A DNA stretch of 64,000 bases from Psychroserpens luteus. GTDB taxonomy: Bacteria > Bacteroidota > Bacteroidia > Flavobacteriales > Flavobacteriaceae. Of the stretch, positions 7,871 through 17,318 are shown piece by piece (within the stretch, counting starts at the first letter, position 1; each line of letters begins with the position of its first letter). The notes beneath the pieces were generated by a model, which ran no database searches, had not been told where the DNA came from, and was given only the letters and a program-made list of their open reading frames with translations. Location of the stretch: contig NZ_JADILU010000003.1 of assembly GCF_015319355.1 (NCBI RefSeq), positions 496,001 through 560,000 on the forward strand, given 5' to 3'. The translations under genes were made by a program, and so were the position numbers.

Positions 7871-8824
7871 TTGAACGAACTTATTTTAGAACTAGAAGAA
7901 ATTTCTCCAAAAGAGTTTTTTGGAGCTGAAAATGCCAACATCGTATTACTCAAAAAATACTTTCCCAAGCTTAAAATTGTAGCCAGAGGAAACAAGATTA
8001 AAGCCTACGGAGACGAAGATTTACTCGATGAGTTTGATCGTCGTATGACGATGCTTATGAAGCATTTTGGTAAATATAATAAGTTAGATGAAAATGTTAT
8101 TGAGCGCGTTTTAACGAGTCAAAGTAGCGATGATTATAACACATCGACAATAAGTGGACAAGCAATAATTCATGGTGTCAATGGTAAAATCATTAAGGCT
8201 CAAACCGTAAACCAACGTAAATTGGTGGAGAGCGTGAACAAGAATGACATGGTGTTTGCTATAGGTCCAGCAGGTACAGGGAAAACTTATACTGCTGTCG
8301 CTTTAGCTGTTAGAGCACTTAAAAATAAAGAAGTCAAGAGAATTATTTTAACACGTCCAGCTGTTGAAGCTGGTGAGAATTTAGGATTTCTACCAGGAGA
8401 TTTAAAAGAGAAATTGGATCCATATATGCAACCTTTATATGATGCTCTTCGTGATATGATTCCTGCGGAAAGACTAGCAAGCTTTATAGAGAATGGAACC
8501 ATCCAAATAGCACCTTTAGCATTTATGCGTGGACGAACTTTAGATAATGCTTTTGTGATTTTAGATGAAGGTCAAAACACAACACATGCGCAAATGAAGA
8601 TGTTTTTAACACGTATGGGTAAAAGCGCCAAGTTTTTATTAACTGGAGATCCTGGTCAGGTAGATTTGCCTCGTCGTTCAATTTCCGGATTAAAAGAAGC
8701 ACTTCTCGTATTGAAAAACGTAGAAGGTATAGGTATGATTTATCTAGATGATAAAGACGTAATTCGCCATAAATTAGTGAAGAAAGTCATAGAGGCTTAT
8801 AAAAGTATAGAGAATAGAGAGTAA
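7871..8824 (+). CDS. PhoH family ATPase
   Basis: 317 residues with the PhoH core: Walker A in GPAGTGKTYTAVALA (about residues 136-150), Walker B in FVILDEGQNTT, and the NTTHAQMKMFLTRMG and LTGDPGQVDLP motifs typical of PhoH-like phosphate-starvation ATPases. These enzymes are ATP-dependent RNA helicase/nuclease-linked proteins. The N-terminal ~100 residues carry the KH-like part seen in the PhoL type. The start is a TTG at 7871, which gives the expected N-terminus LNELILELEE. The next ATG would remove most of the N-terminal domain. Confidence 0.9.
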   Translation: MNELILELEEISPKEFFGAENANIVLLKKYFPKLKIVARGNKIKAYGDEDLLDEFDRRMTMLMKHFGKYNKLDENVIERVLTSQSSDDYNTSTISGQAIIHGVNGKIIKAQTVNQRKLVESVNKNDMVFAIGPAGTGKTYTAVALAVRALKNKEVKRIILTRPAVEAGENLGFLPGDLKEKLDPYMQPLYDALRDMIPAERLASFIENGTIQIAPLAFMRGRTLDNAFVILDEGQNTTHAQMKMFLTRMGKSAKFLLTGDPGQVDLPRRSISGLKEALLVLKNVEGIGMIYLDDKDVIRHKLVKKVIEAYKSIENRE

Positions 8825-8850
8825 AGATTAATTTTTAGGAGCTTATTCCA

Positions 8851-8893
8851 GCTTTCGGCAGTCGCTCTCTTCGAGGAGCTTCAACAATGCCTC
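8851..8893 (+). repeat. Interspersed repeat, copy A
   Basis: The sequence gctttc..cagtcgct, a small hairpin, then gagct.caacaatg.ctc matches the element at 31509-31561 on both sides of a different hairpin. It lies between phoH and purC. Probably a short member of a dispersed Bacteroidota repeat family. Confidence 0.5.
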
Positions 8894-8988
8894 CATTGCG
8901 AAGCACTCATTGAAGACAGATAAAAGTAGAGGTGTACTGAAGTAATCTGGGCTAGGGATTAGATAATAATAAATAAAATTGTTCATTC

Positions 8989-9945
8989 GTGGCAAATCAA
9001 GATCATACAATAACAGAATCAAATTTCAATTTCCCAAACCAAAAAAGTGTTTATAAAGGGAAAGTAAGAGCAGTATATAATATTAATGACGAAGAGTTGG
9101 TCATGATCGCAACAGATCGTTTATCGGCTTTTGATGTCGTAATGCCAAAAGGTATTCCTTATAAAGGTCAGATTTTGAATCAGATTGCAACGAGCATGAT
9201 GAAAGCAACTGAAGATTTAGTACCAAATTGGTTAACAGCAATTCCAGATCCTAATGTGGCTGTGGGTTACATATGTGAACCTTTTAAGGTTGAAATGGTG
9301 ATTCGTGGTTATATGTCTGGTCATGCAGCAAGAGAATATAAAGCAGGTAGACGTTTACTTTGTGGTGTTCCAATGCCAGAAGGCTTGAAAGAGAATGATA
9401 AATTCCCTGAACCAATAATCACACCTGCAACTAAAGCAGAAATGGGAGATCATGACGAAGATATTTCTAGAGAAGACATCATTAAAAGGCATATCGTTTC
9501 CGAAGAAGATTATTTAGTCCTTGAAGATTATACTCGCAAGCTTTTTCAACGCGGAACAGAAATCGCTGCTTCGAGAGGATTGATTTTGGTAGATACAAAA
9601 TATGAATTCGGAAAGACTAAAGACGGGAAAATTGTGCTTATTGATGAAATTCATACACCAGATTCTTCTCGTTATTTTTATTCAGAAGGTTATCAAGAAC
9701 GCCAAGATAAGAACGAACCACAAAAACAATTGTCTAAAGAATTTGTGAGACAGTGGTTAATAGCTAATGATTTTCAAGGTCTCGAAGGACAAATAGTCCC
9801 AGAAATGAGTGACGAATATGTCAAAACCGTAAGTGATCGTTATATTGAGCTCTACGAGAAAATTATGGGAGAAGCTTTTGTAAAGGCTGATGTTTCTGAT
9901 ATACAAAACCGTATTGAAAAGAATGTCTTATCATATTTGGGGTAA
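8989..9945 (+). CDS. purC: Phosphoribosylaminoimidazole-succinocarboxamide synthase
   Basis: 318 residues, the long (eukaryote/Bacteroidota-type) SAICAR synthetase. Motifs: YKGKVRAVY near the N-terminus, [33 protein letters not shown], and [14 protein letters not shown] in the active site. It joins CAIR and aspartate using ATP in purine synthesis. The start codon is GTG at 8989. No other purine genes are adjacent. Confidence 0.97.
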   Translation: MANQDHTITESNFNFPNQKSVYKGKVRAVYNINDEELVMIATDRLSAFDVVMPKGIPYKGQILNQIATSMMKATEDLVPNWLTAIPDPNVAVGYICEPFKVEMVIRGYMSGHAAREYKAGRRLLCGVPMPEGLKENDKFPEPIITPATKAEMGDHDEDISREDIIKRHIVSEEDYLVLEDYTRKLFQRGTEIAASRGLILVDTKYEFGKTKDGKIVLIDEIHTPDSSRYFYSEGYQERQDKNEPQKQLSKEFVRQWLIANDFQGLEGQIVPEMSDEYVKTVSDRYIELYEKIMGEAFVKADVSDIQNRIEKNVLSYLG

Positions 9946-9953
9946 ATAATTTT

Positions 9954-10331
9954 TTAGTACATCGTATTAGGATTCAAAGAATTCTCAGGAATCTGTTGAA
10001 TACTATCCCAATGCTCACAAATCTTTCCGTTAGAATCAAATCTAAAGAAATCCATTGTGATGTATTGGTCATTTCCTGGCCAAGTTTGGTGAGTATGCAA
10101 TGCTACTAAATTATCTTGGGCAATAGAACGTACAAATTCAATAGACTTTTCTGGATATTCTTTTTGCATGCGTTCAAAGTAATCTATGAAACCTTGTAAT
10201 CCATCTGCAACATCTGGATTATGTTGTATGTATTCATTACCAACATAAGTTTCAACTGCTTTTTTTGGATTGCCTTCATATGCCATTTTGTAAAAACCTA
10301 TGGCGTTTTTCTTATTTTGTTCTAAATTCAT
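9954..10331 (-). CDS. SnoaL-like / NTF2-fold protein
   Basis: 125 residues with the cone-shaped NTF2/SnoaL pattern: an N-terminal helix (NKKNAIGFYKMAYEGNP), YIQHNPDVADGLQGFIDYF, and the C-terminal strand pair around MDFFRFDSNGKICEHWDSIQ. Proteins of this type are called predicted SnoaL-like aldol condensation-catalysing enzymes, but the real substrate is unknown. Convergent with purC, nine bases apart. Confidence 0.85.
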   Translation of the reverse strand: MNLEQNKKNAIGFYKMAYEGNPKKAVETYVGNEYIQHNPDVADGLQGFIDYFERMQKEYPEKSIEFVRSIAQDNLVALHTHQTWPGNDQYITMDFFRFDSNGKICEHWDSIQQIPENSLNPNTMY

Positions 10332-10356
10332 ATTTAGTGATTAGAATTAAATTGAG

Positions 10357-10740
10357 TTACAAAACATAGTTATTAAAAATAGTCTCTAATGCTTTTTCAG
10401 GATCATCACATAAACCAGGATGTGTTTTTGAACTTTGAATAATGGTGCTTTTAGATGCTGCTAACCATCTAAACCGATCTGATAATTCGAATTGACCTAT
10501 CGCTCCTCCATTTGGATAACCATCACAAATTAATTCCCATGCTTTAAGATATTTATTTAAATCATTGATATCTAATTCATCAGAAAAAGCTTTTAGTTTT
10601 ATTGGGTCGATCTTATATTTGATTCCTATAAATTTTTTCCGTTTAGAAAAAAGAATAACACCTACATTGAAAAATTCTTCACGTTCAACTTTAGGAACAA
10701 TCCTAATAATAGCATATTCAAAAGTGACTTTATCTTGCAT
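10357..10740 (-). CDS. DUF3037 domain-containing protein
   Basis: 127 residues. The start FEYAIIRIVPKVEREEFFNVGVILFSK is the hallmark of DUF3037, a small family of unknown function usually encoded next to a HipA-like kinase. Its ATG lies inside the end of the kinase gene (11-base overlap), so the two are translated as a pair. This supports a shared role, perhaps a kinase and its substrate or regulator. Confidence 0.88.
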   Translation of the reverse strand: MQDKVTFEYAIIRIVPKVEREEFFNVGVILFSKRKKFIGIKYKIDPIKLKAFSDELDINDLNKYLKAWELICDGYPNGGAIGQFELSDRFRWLAASKSTIIQSSKTHPGLCDDPEKALETIFNNYVL

Positions 10741-11509
10741 CTTCAGCTTCTTTAACTAATTCATCAATCATATTTAATTTTGCGTTTAAATACGTTTCGT
10801 AAGCAGCTCTAATCTCATTTGGAGAAAGTGCATCAGATTCATTTTCTAACCAATCTTCTGGTATTAGTGAGATGATCTCTTTTATTTTATCTTTATTTAG
10901 TGTGTTGGTAATATGAGTGGAAGCTTCTTTTAAATTAGCTGCGCTTTTGAGGAGTACGTGATCTTTAATAAGCGGAAATGTTCTTGTGAGATGATTTTCC
11001 CATGTGCTCCAGTTATGATGAAAATAAAAGCTAGCTCCATTATCAATCACCCACAATTCTTTATTCCAATATAATAGATTAGTGTTTTTTACGGTTCTAT
11101 CTATATTACTAATAATACTGTCTAATAAAACTATTTTTGAAGCTGTCATCGCATCTACTTCAAAAACTAATGGGTCATAAGTTATGGCACTTGATAAAAA
11201 ATGCAGCCCCAAATTAAGACCAACACTAAATTTTAGTAAATCTTGAATTTCCTCATCTGGTTCTGTCTTGCTGAAAGAATCATCTAAATTCATAAATACT
11301 AATTCAGGGATTTTTAATCCGATGGCACGTGCTAGTTCTCCACCAAGAAGTTCGGCAATGAGCGCTTTTTTTCCTTGACCAGCGCCTCTAAATTTTAAAA
11401 CATAGAGAAAACCATCATCTGCTTTTACGATAGCAGGAAGTGAACCTCCTTCTCGCAAGGGGTTTAAATATTGTACAACATTTACTGTTCTAATGTCAAT
11501 TGTATTCAT
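10730..11509 (-). CDS. HipA-like kinase
   Basis: 259 residues with a HipA-type (PI3/4-kinase-like) core: nucleotide-binding Lys39 in YVLKF, a glycine-rich stretch GAGQGKK, catalytic Asp137 in SNIDRTVKN with Asn142, and metal-binding Asp156 in IDNGASF. It is much shorter than E. coli HipA (about 440 residues) and lacks its N-terminal subdomain. No HipB-type helix-turn-helix antitoxin is next to it; a DUF3037 gene follows with an 11-base overlap. All key kinase residues are present, so it is probably active. Confidence 0.85.
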   Translation of the reverse strand: MNTIDIRTVNVVQYLNPLREGGSLPAIVKADDGFLYVLKFRGAGQGKKALIAELLGGELARAIGLKIPELVFMNLDDSFSKTEPDEEIQDLLKFSVGLNLGLHFLSSAITYDPLVFEVDAMTASKIVLLDSIISNIDRTVKNTNLLYWNKELWVIDNGASFYFHHNWSTWENHLTRTFPLIKDHVLLKSAANLKEASTHITNTLNKDKIKEIISLIPEDWLENESDALSPNEIRAAYETYLNAKLNMIDELVKEAEDAR

Positions 11510-11532
11510 AATTACTAAAGTAGTAAAAAGTT

Positions 11533-12621
11533 CTAATTTTTATTTTTGTCTATAAGTTTTCTAACTCCTTTATAAATAAAGGCATTAGTTTTTACATAAT
11601 AAAATGAAATAAAACATACCACAAGCATAAATACAATGGCACCTATGATTGCTTGTGTTGGGTTTAAGTCTTGATAATAAAAATGTTTGAGTCCAAGTCC
11701 TGTAAAGCTCCCAAAAATGATTATAAAATGGATCACATAAATGGATAAGGTTTTTTGTCCGATTTTTCCAATAAGTGAACCTTTTAAAAATGGTTCTGCA
11801 GCATAGAAAACGCCTAATAATAACAGCACATTTCCGAAGCGAGTAAAGAGATAATTGTAATAGGCAGAGGATTTAAAAAGCTCGATATCTGTCCAATAAT
11901 GAAGCTTCATTAAGATGAAAGATGAATATTCTACCAAGATACTTCCAAAGATAAAGAAACTCAAAACCGTCACCAAACGAAACTTATTTCTATGTACATG
12001 AGAAAAGAAAACTGTGGCTAGAAATCCGCCAAAAGCAGTAAATCCAAACCAAGGTAAAATGGTGAAAATAGAACCGTTTGATTTGGTCATATAATTTGCG
12101 AAAACTATAGGGATATGGCTCAAGTCTAAAGTGCGATATAAAGGTTCTGTCAAAAAGCAAAGACAACCTAAAATGAATAATAGTGCAGAAAGTAGCCTAA
12201 TGTGTTTCCGAAGTAAAACATAACATCCGATAAGAATGATGAGTGATAAGCCAATGCATTGCAACACATCGACGACAAAAATGTAAGTGTTGAAATCACC
12301 ATAAAGCCAGCTAAAAATATCGACACGAAGCGCATAGCCAATGCCTATTAAAAGTAATCCTCTGTAAAACCCTTTTTTGATTCTTGGTTTATCGTCACCT
12401 TTGTCTTTGGCTTTCAACAAAAGGTATAAAAACACCAATCCAGAAATGGTAAAAAATGTAGGTGCAGTAATGCCTCTAAAGTAGGACCAAATTTGATAAA
12501 TAATATTAGATTCATCTCTATAAATAGGGTCGAGAAGGGTGTCAATAAAATGGCCTTGAAGCATCATTAAGATGGCAAAAGCACGCACTGCATCAATAAA
12601 AAAGAGTCGGTTGGTTTTCAA
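11533..12621 (-). CDS. Integral membrane acyltransferase, DUF1624 / heparan N-acetyltransferase-like
   Basis: 362 residues with about ten transmembrane helices. It starts RLFFIDAVRAFAILMMLQGHFID and carries RGLLLIGIGYALR and VDVLQCIGLSLI, motifs of the DUF1624 / heparan-alpha-glucosaminide N-acetyltransferase-like superfamily. These proteins move acyl groups across the inner membrane onto extracytoplasmic sugars. The acceptor here is unknown. The start is a TTG at 12621, with no in-frame ATG before the conserved start motif. Confidence 0.8.
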   Translation of the reverse strand: MKTNRLFFIDAVRAFAILMMLQGHFIDTLLDPIYRDESNIIYQIWSYFRGITAPTFFTISGLVFLYLLLKAKDKGDDKPRIKKGFYRGLLLIGIGYALRVDIFSWLYGDFNTYIFVVDVLQCIGLSLIILIGCYVLLRKHIRLLSALLFILGCLCFLTEPLYRTLDLSHIPIVFANYMTKSNGSIFTILPWFGFTAFGGFLATVFFSHVHRNKFRLVTVLSFFIFGSILVEYSSFILMKLHYWTDIELFKSSAYYNYLFTRFGNVLLLLGVFYAAEPFLKGSLIGKIGQKTLSIYVIHFIIIFGSFTGLGLKHFYYQDLNPTQAIIGAIVFMLVVCFISFYYVKTNAFIYKGVRKLIDKNKN

Positions 12622-12708
12622 AAATGATGACTTTGAGAATATAAAGATACTTTTAATTTTTATGTTTGTTAAGTTTAATATCTTAGAACGATTATTTACA
12701 AAATATTT

Positions 12709-14082
12709 ATGGAATATATAAACGAATTTGCTAGTAAATTCTCATCATTAGCTTGGGGAATTCCACTTTTGGTATTGCTTATTGGAGGAGGATTATACTT
12801 ACTCATAGTCTCAAAGTTTTTGCCATTTAGGTTTTTTGGTCATGCCATACAAGTGCTTCGTGGTAAGTATGATAACCCAAATGATTTAGGAGAGATTAGT
12901 CATTTTAAAGCTTTAACTACTGCGTTGTCCTCGACTATTGGTATGGGAAATATTGCAGGTGTGGCTTTAGCGATTTCTGTTGGTGGTCCTGGAGCTATGT
13001 TCTGGATGTGGGTGAGCGCTATTGTAGGAATGAGTACTAAATTTTTTACATCAACCTTAGCAATTATGTATAGAGGTAAAGATAGTAATGGCGATTTGCA
13101 AGGTGGACCAATGTATTTTATAACTGAAGGTTTAGGGAAAAACTGGAAGTTTTTGGCTATTATGTTTTCTTTCTTCGGAATGTTGGGCGCACTTCCTGTC
13201 GTTAACGTCAACCAATTAAAACAAGCGATAAATGACATTATTTTAATCCCAAAGGGTGTGGAAGTCAGTTTAGGGAGTAACCTTATTATCGCTGCAGTTT
13301 TAGTGATATTCACAAGTATCGTTATTCTTGGAGGATTAAAACGAATAAGTAATATTGCGTCAAAGATGGTACCATCAATGGTAATATTGTATTTCATTCT
13401 AGTTTTGATAATTCTCGGAATCAACTATACAGAAGTTCCAAAATATTTTTTATTAATTTTTACAGATGCTTTTGAAGCTAATTTTATAAAAGGCGATGCT
13501 GTTTTTGGAGGCATGTTAGGTGCGCTTATTCTTTTAGGAATAAAGCGAGGTGCATTCTCAAATGAAGCAGGAATTGGAACAGCACCAATGGCACATGGAG
13601 CAGCAAAAACTAATGAACCAGTACGTGAAGGATTAGTTGCTATGCTAGGTCCTGTAATTGATACTTTGATTGTGTGTACGCTAACTGCTTTAGCTATTTT
13701 AGTGACAGGTGTTTGGGAGACTACATCAGATAATGGAGTGACGTTAACAGCATCTGCATTTCAAAATGCAATGCCTGGTTACGGACAATATTTACTAATG
13801 ATTTGTGTATTCATTTTTAGTATTTCGTCATTATTCTCTTATGCTTACTACGGAACAAAATGTACGTCATTCCTCATTGGAGCAGATAAAAAGCACTATT
13901 ATAATTACCTTTATATCCTCAGTATTATTTTGGCAGCGACAGCACCTTTTGAAGCAATGATAAATTTTATTGATGGTATTTTTGCGTTTATGGCAATTCC
14001 AACGATGTTAGCAACGATTATTATGGCTCCAAGAGTTGTAAAAGAGATTAAGGCATATAAGCAAAGGATGAAGAATTCCTAA
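12709..14082 (+). CDS. Alanine/glycine:cation symporter (AGCS) family protein
   Basis: 457 residues, about eleven transmembrane helices. Diagnostic motifs: LSSTIGMGNIAGVALAI, GPGAMFWMWVSAIVGM and KRGAFSNEAGIGTAPMAHGAA. Members import alanine or glycine with sodium or protons. The ATG at 12709 directly precedes a normal first helix. The 3' end overlaps the convergent AraC gene by four bases (14079-14082). Confidence 0.95.
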   Translation: MEYINEFASKFSSLAWGIPLLVLLIGGGLYLLIVSKFLPFRFFGHAIQVLRGKYDNPNDLGEISHFKALTTALSSTIGMGNIAGVALAISVGGPGAMFWMWVSAIVGMSTKFFTSTLAIMYRGKDSNGDLQGGPMYFITEGLGKNWKFLAIMFSFFGMLGALPVVNVNQLKQAINDIILIPKGVEVSLGSNLIIAAVLVIFTSIVILGGLKRISNIASKMVPSMVILYFILVLIILGINYTEVPKYFLLIFTDAFEANFIKGDAVFGGMLGALILLGIKRGAFSNEAGIGTAPMAHGAAKTNEPVREGLVAMLGPVIDTLIVCTLTALAILVTGVWETTSDNGVTLTASAFQNAMPGYGQYLLMICVFIFSISSLFSYAYYGTKCTSFLIGADKKHYYNYLYILSIILAATAPFEAMINFIDGIFAFMAIPTMLATIIMAPRVVKEIKAYKQRMKNS

Positions 14083-14999
14083 AATTTGGTAATGGAAGTT
14101 TTAAACTGTTGAGGCGTCATGAGCTCCATTTTTTTAAATTGCCTGTTGAAGTAACTTGTGTTATTAAACCCAGACTTGAAAGCAATTTCAGACATTCTAA
14201 AATCCTTAGATTCTTTAATTAACTTTTTTGAAAATTTTATCTTTTCAGAATTAATATAATCAATAGGAGAGATGCCTAATGTGTTTTTAAACTGCTTATG
14301 GAAATGAGACGTACTCATGTAAGCTTTTTTTGCTAATTGGTCAACTGTAATATCTTTATTGGTAAGATTCTCTTTAATGAATTTGATTACGGTACCAATT
14401 CTTGTATCATTAAAAACTTGATCTTGATTGGCTAATATTAAAGACTTAGCCTTGGTTTGTAGTAATCTTACAATAAGCTCTTGTATCATTAAATCTAATA
14501 AAACATCTTTAGATTTACTGTTGTTAGTAAACGTGTATGTTAAACGTTCTACTAGGTGATTAACATCTGTATTATTAATTAAATGAGAGGTGTTTGCGTC
14601 TAAATCCCAAGTATTGTTTTCATTTTCAATGCTAACAATTCTATTAAAACTCTCTACGACTTCTTCTATTTTAGTAGCGTCTATTCCTAAAGCTAAGCAT
14701 TGTGTTGGATCGTTTTGTGTTGCTAAAGGGAAATCGATAACCATTTCTTTATTAGTTGGCATAACTACAGATTCTCCAGGAAAAAAATCAAAAGAAGGAA
14801 TACCATCAATATGCATCACTTTTTTTCCGGTAAGCATACTTGCAATAATAGGAAAGTCGAATACCAAAGCTACTTTTTCTGCAAAAGCATGAGTCTCATA
14901 GATGTTTAGTTCAGCATATTCAGCACTATAAACTGTTCTGTTTTCAACTAATGTTGAAAGCTTTCTGTGGCTTTTATGTTGATTTAATAATTGACTCAT
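14079..14999 (-). CDS. AraC family transcriptional regulator (with AraC-type N-terminal domain)
   Basis: 306 residues: an N-terminal sensing domain of the AraC_N type, then two helix-turn-helix motifs in the C-terminal ~100 residues (VDQLAKKAYMSTSHFHKQFK and MSEIAFKSGFNNTSYFNRQFK). The ATG at 14999 (MSQLLNQ) is chosen over a TTG two codons upstream. It is divergent from the aldehyde dehydrogenase/DUF779 pair, and in other bacteria this trio often goes together. It probably controls that pair through the direct repeat at 15045-15074. Confidence 0.92.
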   Translation of the reverse strand: MSQLLNQHKSHRKLSTLVENRTVYSAEYAELNIYETHAFAEKVALVFDFPIIASMLTGKKVMHIDGIPSFDFFPGESVVMPTNKEMVIDFPLATQNDPTQCLALGIDATKIEEVVESFNRIVSIENENNTWDLDANTSHLINNTDVNHLVERLTYTFTNNSKSKDVLLDLMIQELIVRLLQTKAKSLILANQDQVFNDTRIGTVIKFIKENLTNKDITVDQLAKKAYMSTSHFHKQFKNTLGISPIDYINSEKIKFSKKLIKESKDFRMSEIAFKSGFNNTSYFNRQFKKMELMTPQQFKTSITKF

Positions 15000-15044
15000 A
15001 CACAATATTACAAAATTATTACCTCATACTTATTATATAATAGA

Positions 15045-15074
15045 TATGTTCAACATTATGATAATTATGTTCAA
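15045..15074 (+). promoter_or_regulatory. Direct-repeat operator, likely AraC-type binding site
   Basis: The 9-mer TATGTTCAA occurs at 15045-15053 and again at 15066-15074, exactly 21 bases (two helical turns) apart on the same strand. It lies in the 231-base spacer between the AraC gene and the aldehyde dehydrogenase gene. This is the usual geometry of AraC-family half-sites. Confidence 0.55.
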
Positions 15075-15230
15075 TTGATTTCGGATTTGATAAAATACCT
15101 TTATAAAAATTATCTATTTAATAATGTGGAGCATAAAAAGTTAAGGATTTAATAAATCACTCTTTGGTTTTTTAGTTTTTGATTTATAGGTAGATAGTTA
15201 GTTTAATCACTTAAAAAAAAACATACACAA

Positions 15231-16730
15231 ATGAGTTATTCAAAACCTAAATTTAAAGAGAAATATGGCAATTTTATAAACGGAAAATTTGTAGAACCCA
15301 TAGGTGGTCAATATTTTGAAAACACATCTCCAATTGATAATAGTTTAATTGCAAAATATCCACGTTCTCAAAAAGAAGATGTAGAATTAGCTTTAGACGC
15401 AGCCAACGCAGCAAAAGAAGCTTGGGGAAATACTTCAGCAACAGAAAGGTCAACCTTATTAAATAAAGTAGCAGATATTATAGAAGCTAATTTAGAAGAG
15501 TTTGCATTAGTTGAAACATGTGATAACGGAAAGCCAATTAGAGAAACTCTAACTGCAGATATTCCTTTAGCAGTTGATCATTGGCGTTATTTTGCAGCTT
15601 GTATTCGTTCGGAAGAAGGAAGCGCAACAGAATTAGACCAGAATACCTTATCCATGAATATAAAGGAACCGTTAGGTGTTATTGGTCAGATTATCCCATG
15701 GAATTTCCCATTATTAATGCTATCATGGAAATTACCACCAGCTTTAGTAACAGGTAACTGTGTGGTTTTAAAACCTGCGGAACAAACGCCTGCAAGTGCA
15801 ACATTATTAATGGAGAAGATTGCAGATGTGTTTCCTCCGGGAGTTGTAAATATTGTGCATGGATTTGGTCCAGAAGCAGGAAAACCTTTAGCTTCTAGTG
15901 CAAAAGTGGATAAAGTAGCCTTCACAGGAGAAACGACAACAGGTCAATTAATTATGCAATATGCTTCTAAAAACCTTAATCCTGTAACTATGGAATTAGG
16001 AGGGAAGTCACCTAATGTTTTCTTTAATTCAGTCATGGATCATGACGATGCTTATTTAGATAAAGCTATTGAAGGAGCAGTTTTGTTTGCTTTTAATAAA
16101 GGGGAAGTATGTACGTGTCCTTCTAGATTATTAGTACAAGAAGATATTTACGATGCTTTTATGAAGCGTGTAATTGAAAGAACAAATGCAATAATTCAAG
16201 ATAACCCTTACGATGTTAACACTATGCTTGGAGCACAAGCGTCTAACGATCAATATGAAAAAATACAATCGTATTTTAAAATTGGTAAAGAAGAAGGTGC
16301 AAAAGTATTAACAGGAGGAGAAGCTAATAAACTAGAAGGTAATTTGGCAAATGGATTTTATATTAAACCAACTATTTTAGAAGGTCATAATAAAATGAGA
16401 GTGTTTCAAGAGGAGATTTTTGGACCAGTGCTTTGTGTGACTAAATTTAAAGATGAAGCCGAAGCCTTAGAGATTGCTAACGATACACTTTATGGTTTAG
16501 GAGCAGGAGTTTGGACAAGAGATGCGCATCAATTATATCAAATACCAAGAGCTATAAAAGCGGGTCGTGTTTGGGTGAATTGCTATCATGCATATCCTGC
16601 ACATGCACCATTTGGAGGTTATAAAAAATCTGGATTTGGTAGAGAAAATCATGTGATGATGCTTAATTATTACCGTCAAACTAAGAACATGTTAATCTCT
16701 TATGATAAAAACAAATTAGGTTTCTTTTAG
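15231..16730 (+). CDS. NAD(P)-dependent aldehyde dehydrogenase (AldB/ExaC type)
   Basis: 499 residues, complete ALDH fold. Seen are the cofactor region [19 protein letters not shown] with the general-base glutamate, and the nucleophile Cys294 in [10 protein letters not shown]. The GEVCTCPSR variant is typical of AldB/ExaC acetaldehyde dehydrogenases. It oxidises small aldehydes, probably acetaldehyde, to acids. Its product would be acetate, the substrate of the locus 2 kb downstream. Transcribed with the DUF779 gene; a weak hairpin lies between them. Confidence 0.93.
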   Translation: MSYSKPKFKEKYGNFINGKFVEPIGGQYFENTSPIDNSLIAKYPRSQKEDVELALDAANAAKEAWGNTSATERSTLLNKVADIIEANLEEFALVETCDNGKPIRETLTADIPLAVDHWRYFAACIRSEEGSATELDQNTLSMNIKEPLGVIGQIIPWNFPLLMLSWKLPPALVTGNCVVLKPAEQTPASATLLMEKIADVFPPGVVNIVHGFGPEAGKPLASSAKVDKVAFTGETTTGQLIMQYASKNLNPVTMELGGKSPNVFFNSVMDHDDAYLDKAIEGAVLFAFNKGEVCTCPSRLLVQEDIYDAFMKRVIERTNAIIQDNPYDVNTMLGAQASNDQYEKIQSYFKIGKEEGAKVLTGGEANKLEGNLANGFYIKPTILEGHNKMRVFQEEIFGPVLCVTKFKDEAEALEIANDTLYGLGAGVWTRDAHQLYQIPRAIKAGRVWVNCYHAYPAHAPFGGYKKSGFGRENHVMMLNYYRQTKNMLISYDKNKLGFF

Positions 16731-16752
16731 AGATTTGTTGATTAATAGTGCT

Positions 16753-16786
16753 AAAGGCTGAATTATCTTAAAATTTAGCCTTTTTT
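16753..16786 (+). terminator. Weak hairpin with T-run between ALDH and DUF779 genes
   Basis: 7-bp stem AAAGGCT / AGCCTTT with a 17-base loop and a T-run (16781-16786). It may lower expression of the second gene rather than end transcription. Confidence 0.4.
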
Positions 16787-16800
16787 AATAACTTTATATT

Positions 16801-17154
16801 ATGGAAAGAATAGCAATTACAGAAAAAGCAACGAAAGTTTTAGAGCAACTAAAAGCAAAACATGGCGACTTGATTTTTCATCAAAGTGGAGGATGTTGCG
16901 ATGGTTCTGCGCCTATGGTTTTTGAAAAAGGAGATATGTATTTAGATGAAAGTGATGTGCTTTTAGGAACATTAAATGATGTTAATTTTTATATGAATCA
17001 AGATCAATTTGAATATTGGAAGCACACACACCTAACAGTTGATATTACAGAAGGTCGAGGAGCTAGTTTTTCATTAGAGATTCCTTTAGGGCTTCGATTT
17101 TTAATTCATTCTAGATTATTAACTAAAGAAGAAGAAGCTTTTTTTAATGCCTAA
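16801..17154 (+). CDS. DUF779 domain-containing protein
   Basis: 117 residues with the family motif SGGCCDGSAPM (paired cysteines around residue 33) and the C-terminal GRGASFSLEIPLGLRF. DUF779 genes typically sit beside AldB-type aldehyde dehydrogenases, as here. The cysteine pair suggests metal or redox chemistry, but no activity is established. A terminator follows at 17197-17240. Confidence 0.9.
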   Translation: MERIAITEKATKVLEQLKAKHGDLIFHQSGGCCDGSAPMVFEKGDMYLDESDVLLGTLNDVNFYMNQDQFEYWKHTHLTVDITEGRGASFSLEIPLGLRFLIHSRLLTKEEEAFFNA

Positions 17155-17196
17155 CACAAATTGATATAGCTATCTGTATTTTCATTTTAATAATTT

Positions 17197-17240
17197 AAGC
17201 TCTAATAATCATTTGTATTCTTGATTTTAGAGCTTTTTTT
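17197..17240 (+). terminator. Rho-independent terminator after DUF779
   Basis: 9-bp stem AAGCTCTAA / TTAGAGCTT (17197-17205, 17227-17235) with a T-run to 17240. The same stem core reappears in the terminator at 31722-31762. Confidence 0.75.
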
Positions 17241-17283
17241 ATTGATAATGTTTAAATTTTTAACATTATGATTTAATTTATAT

Positions 17284-17318
17284 TGCTAAATTGATATATT
17301 TATGCTAAATTAATATAT
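17284..17318 (+). promoter_or_regulatory. Tandem operator-like repeats at the start of the InsA-like regulator gene
   Basis: TGCTAAATTGATATAT (17284-17299) is repeated as TGCTAAATTAATATAT (17303-17318), 19 bases apart. The second copy ends directly at the ATG. A 14-base exact match to the first copy (GCTAAATTGATATA) is found at 31399-31412, beyond the far end of the acetate locus. Probably an autoregulatory binding site. Confidence 0.5.

Noticed and set aside
10730-11509. Classical HipBA toxin-antitoxin locus
   Set aside because: No HipB helix-turn-helix gene adjoins, and the kinase is shorter than HipA. The partner is a DUF3037 protein.
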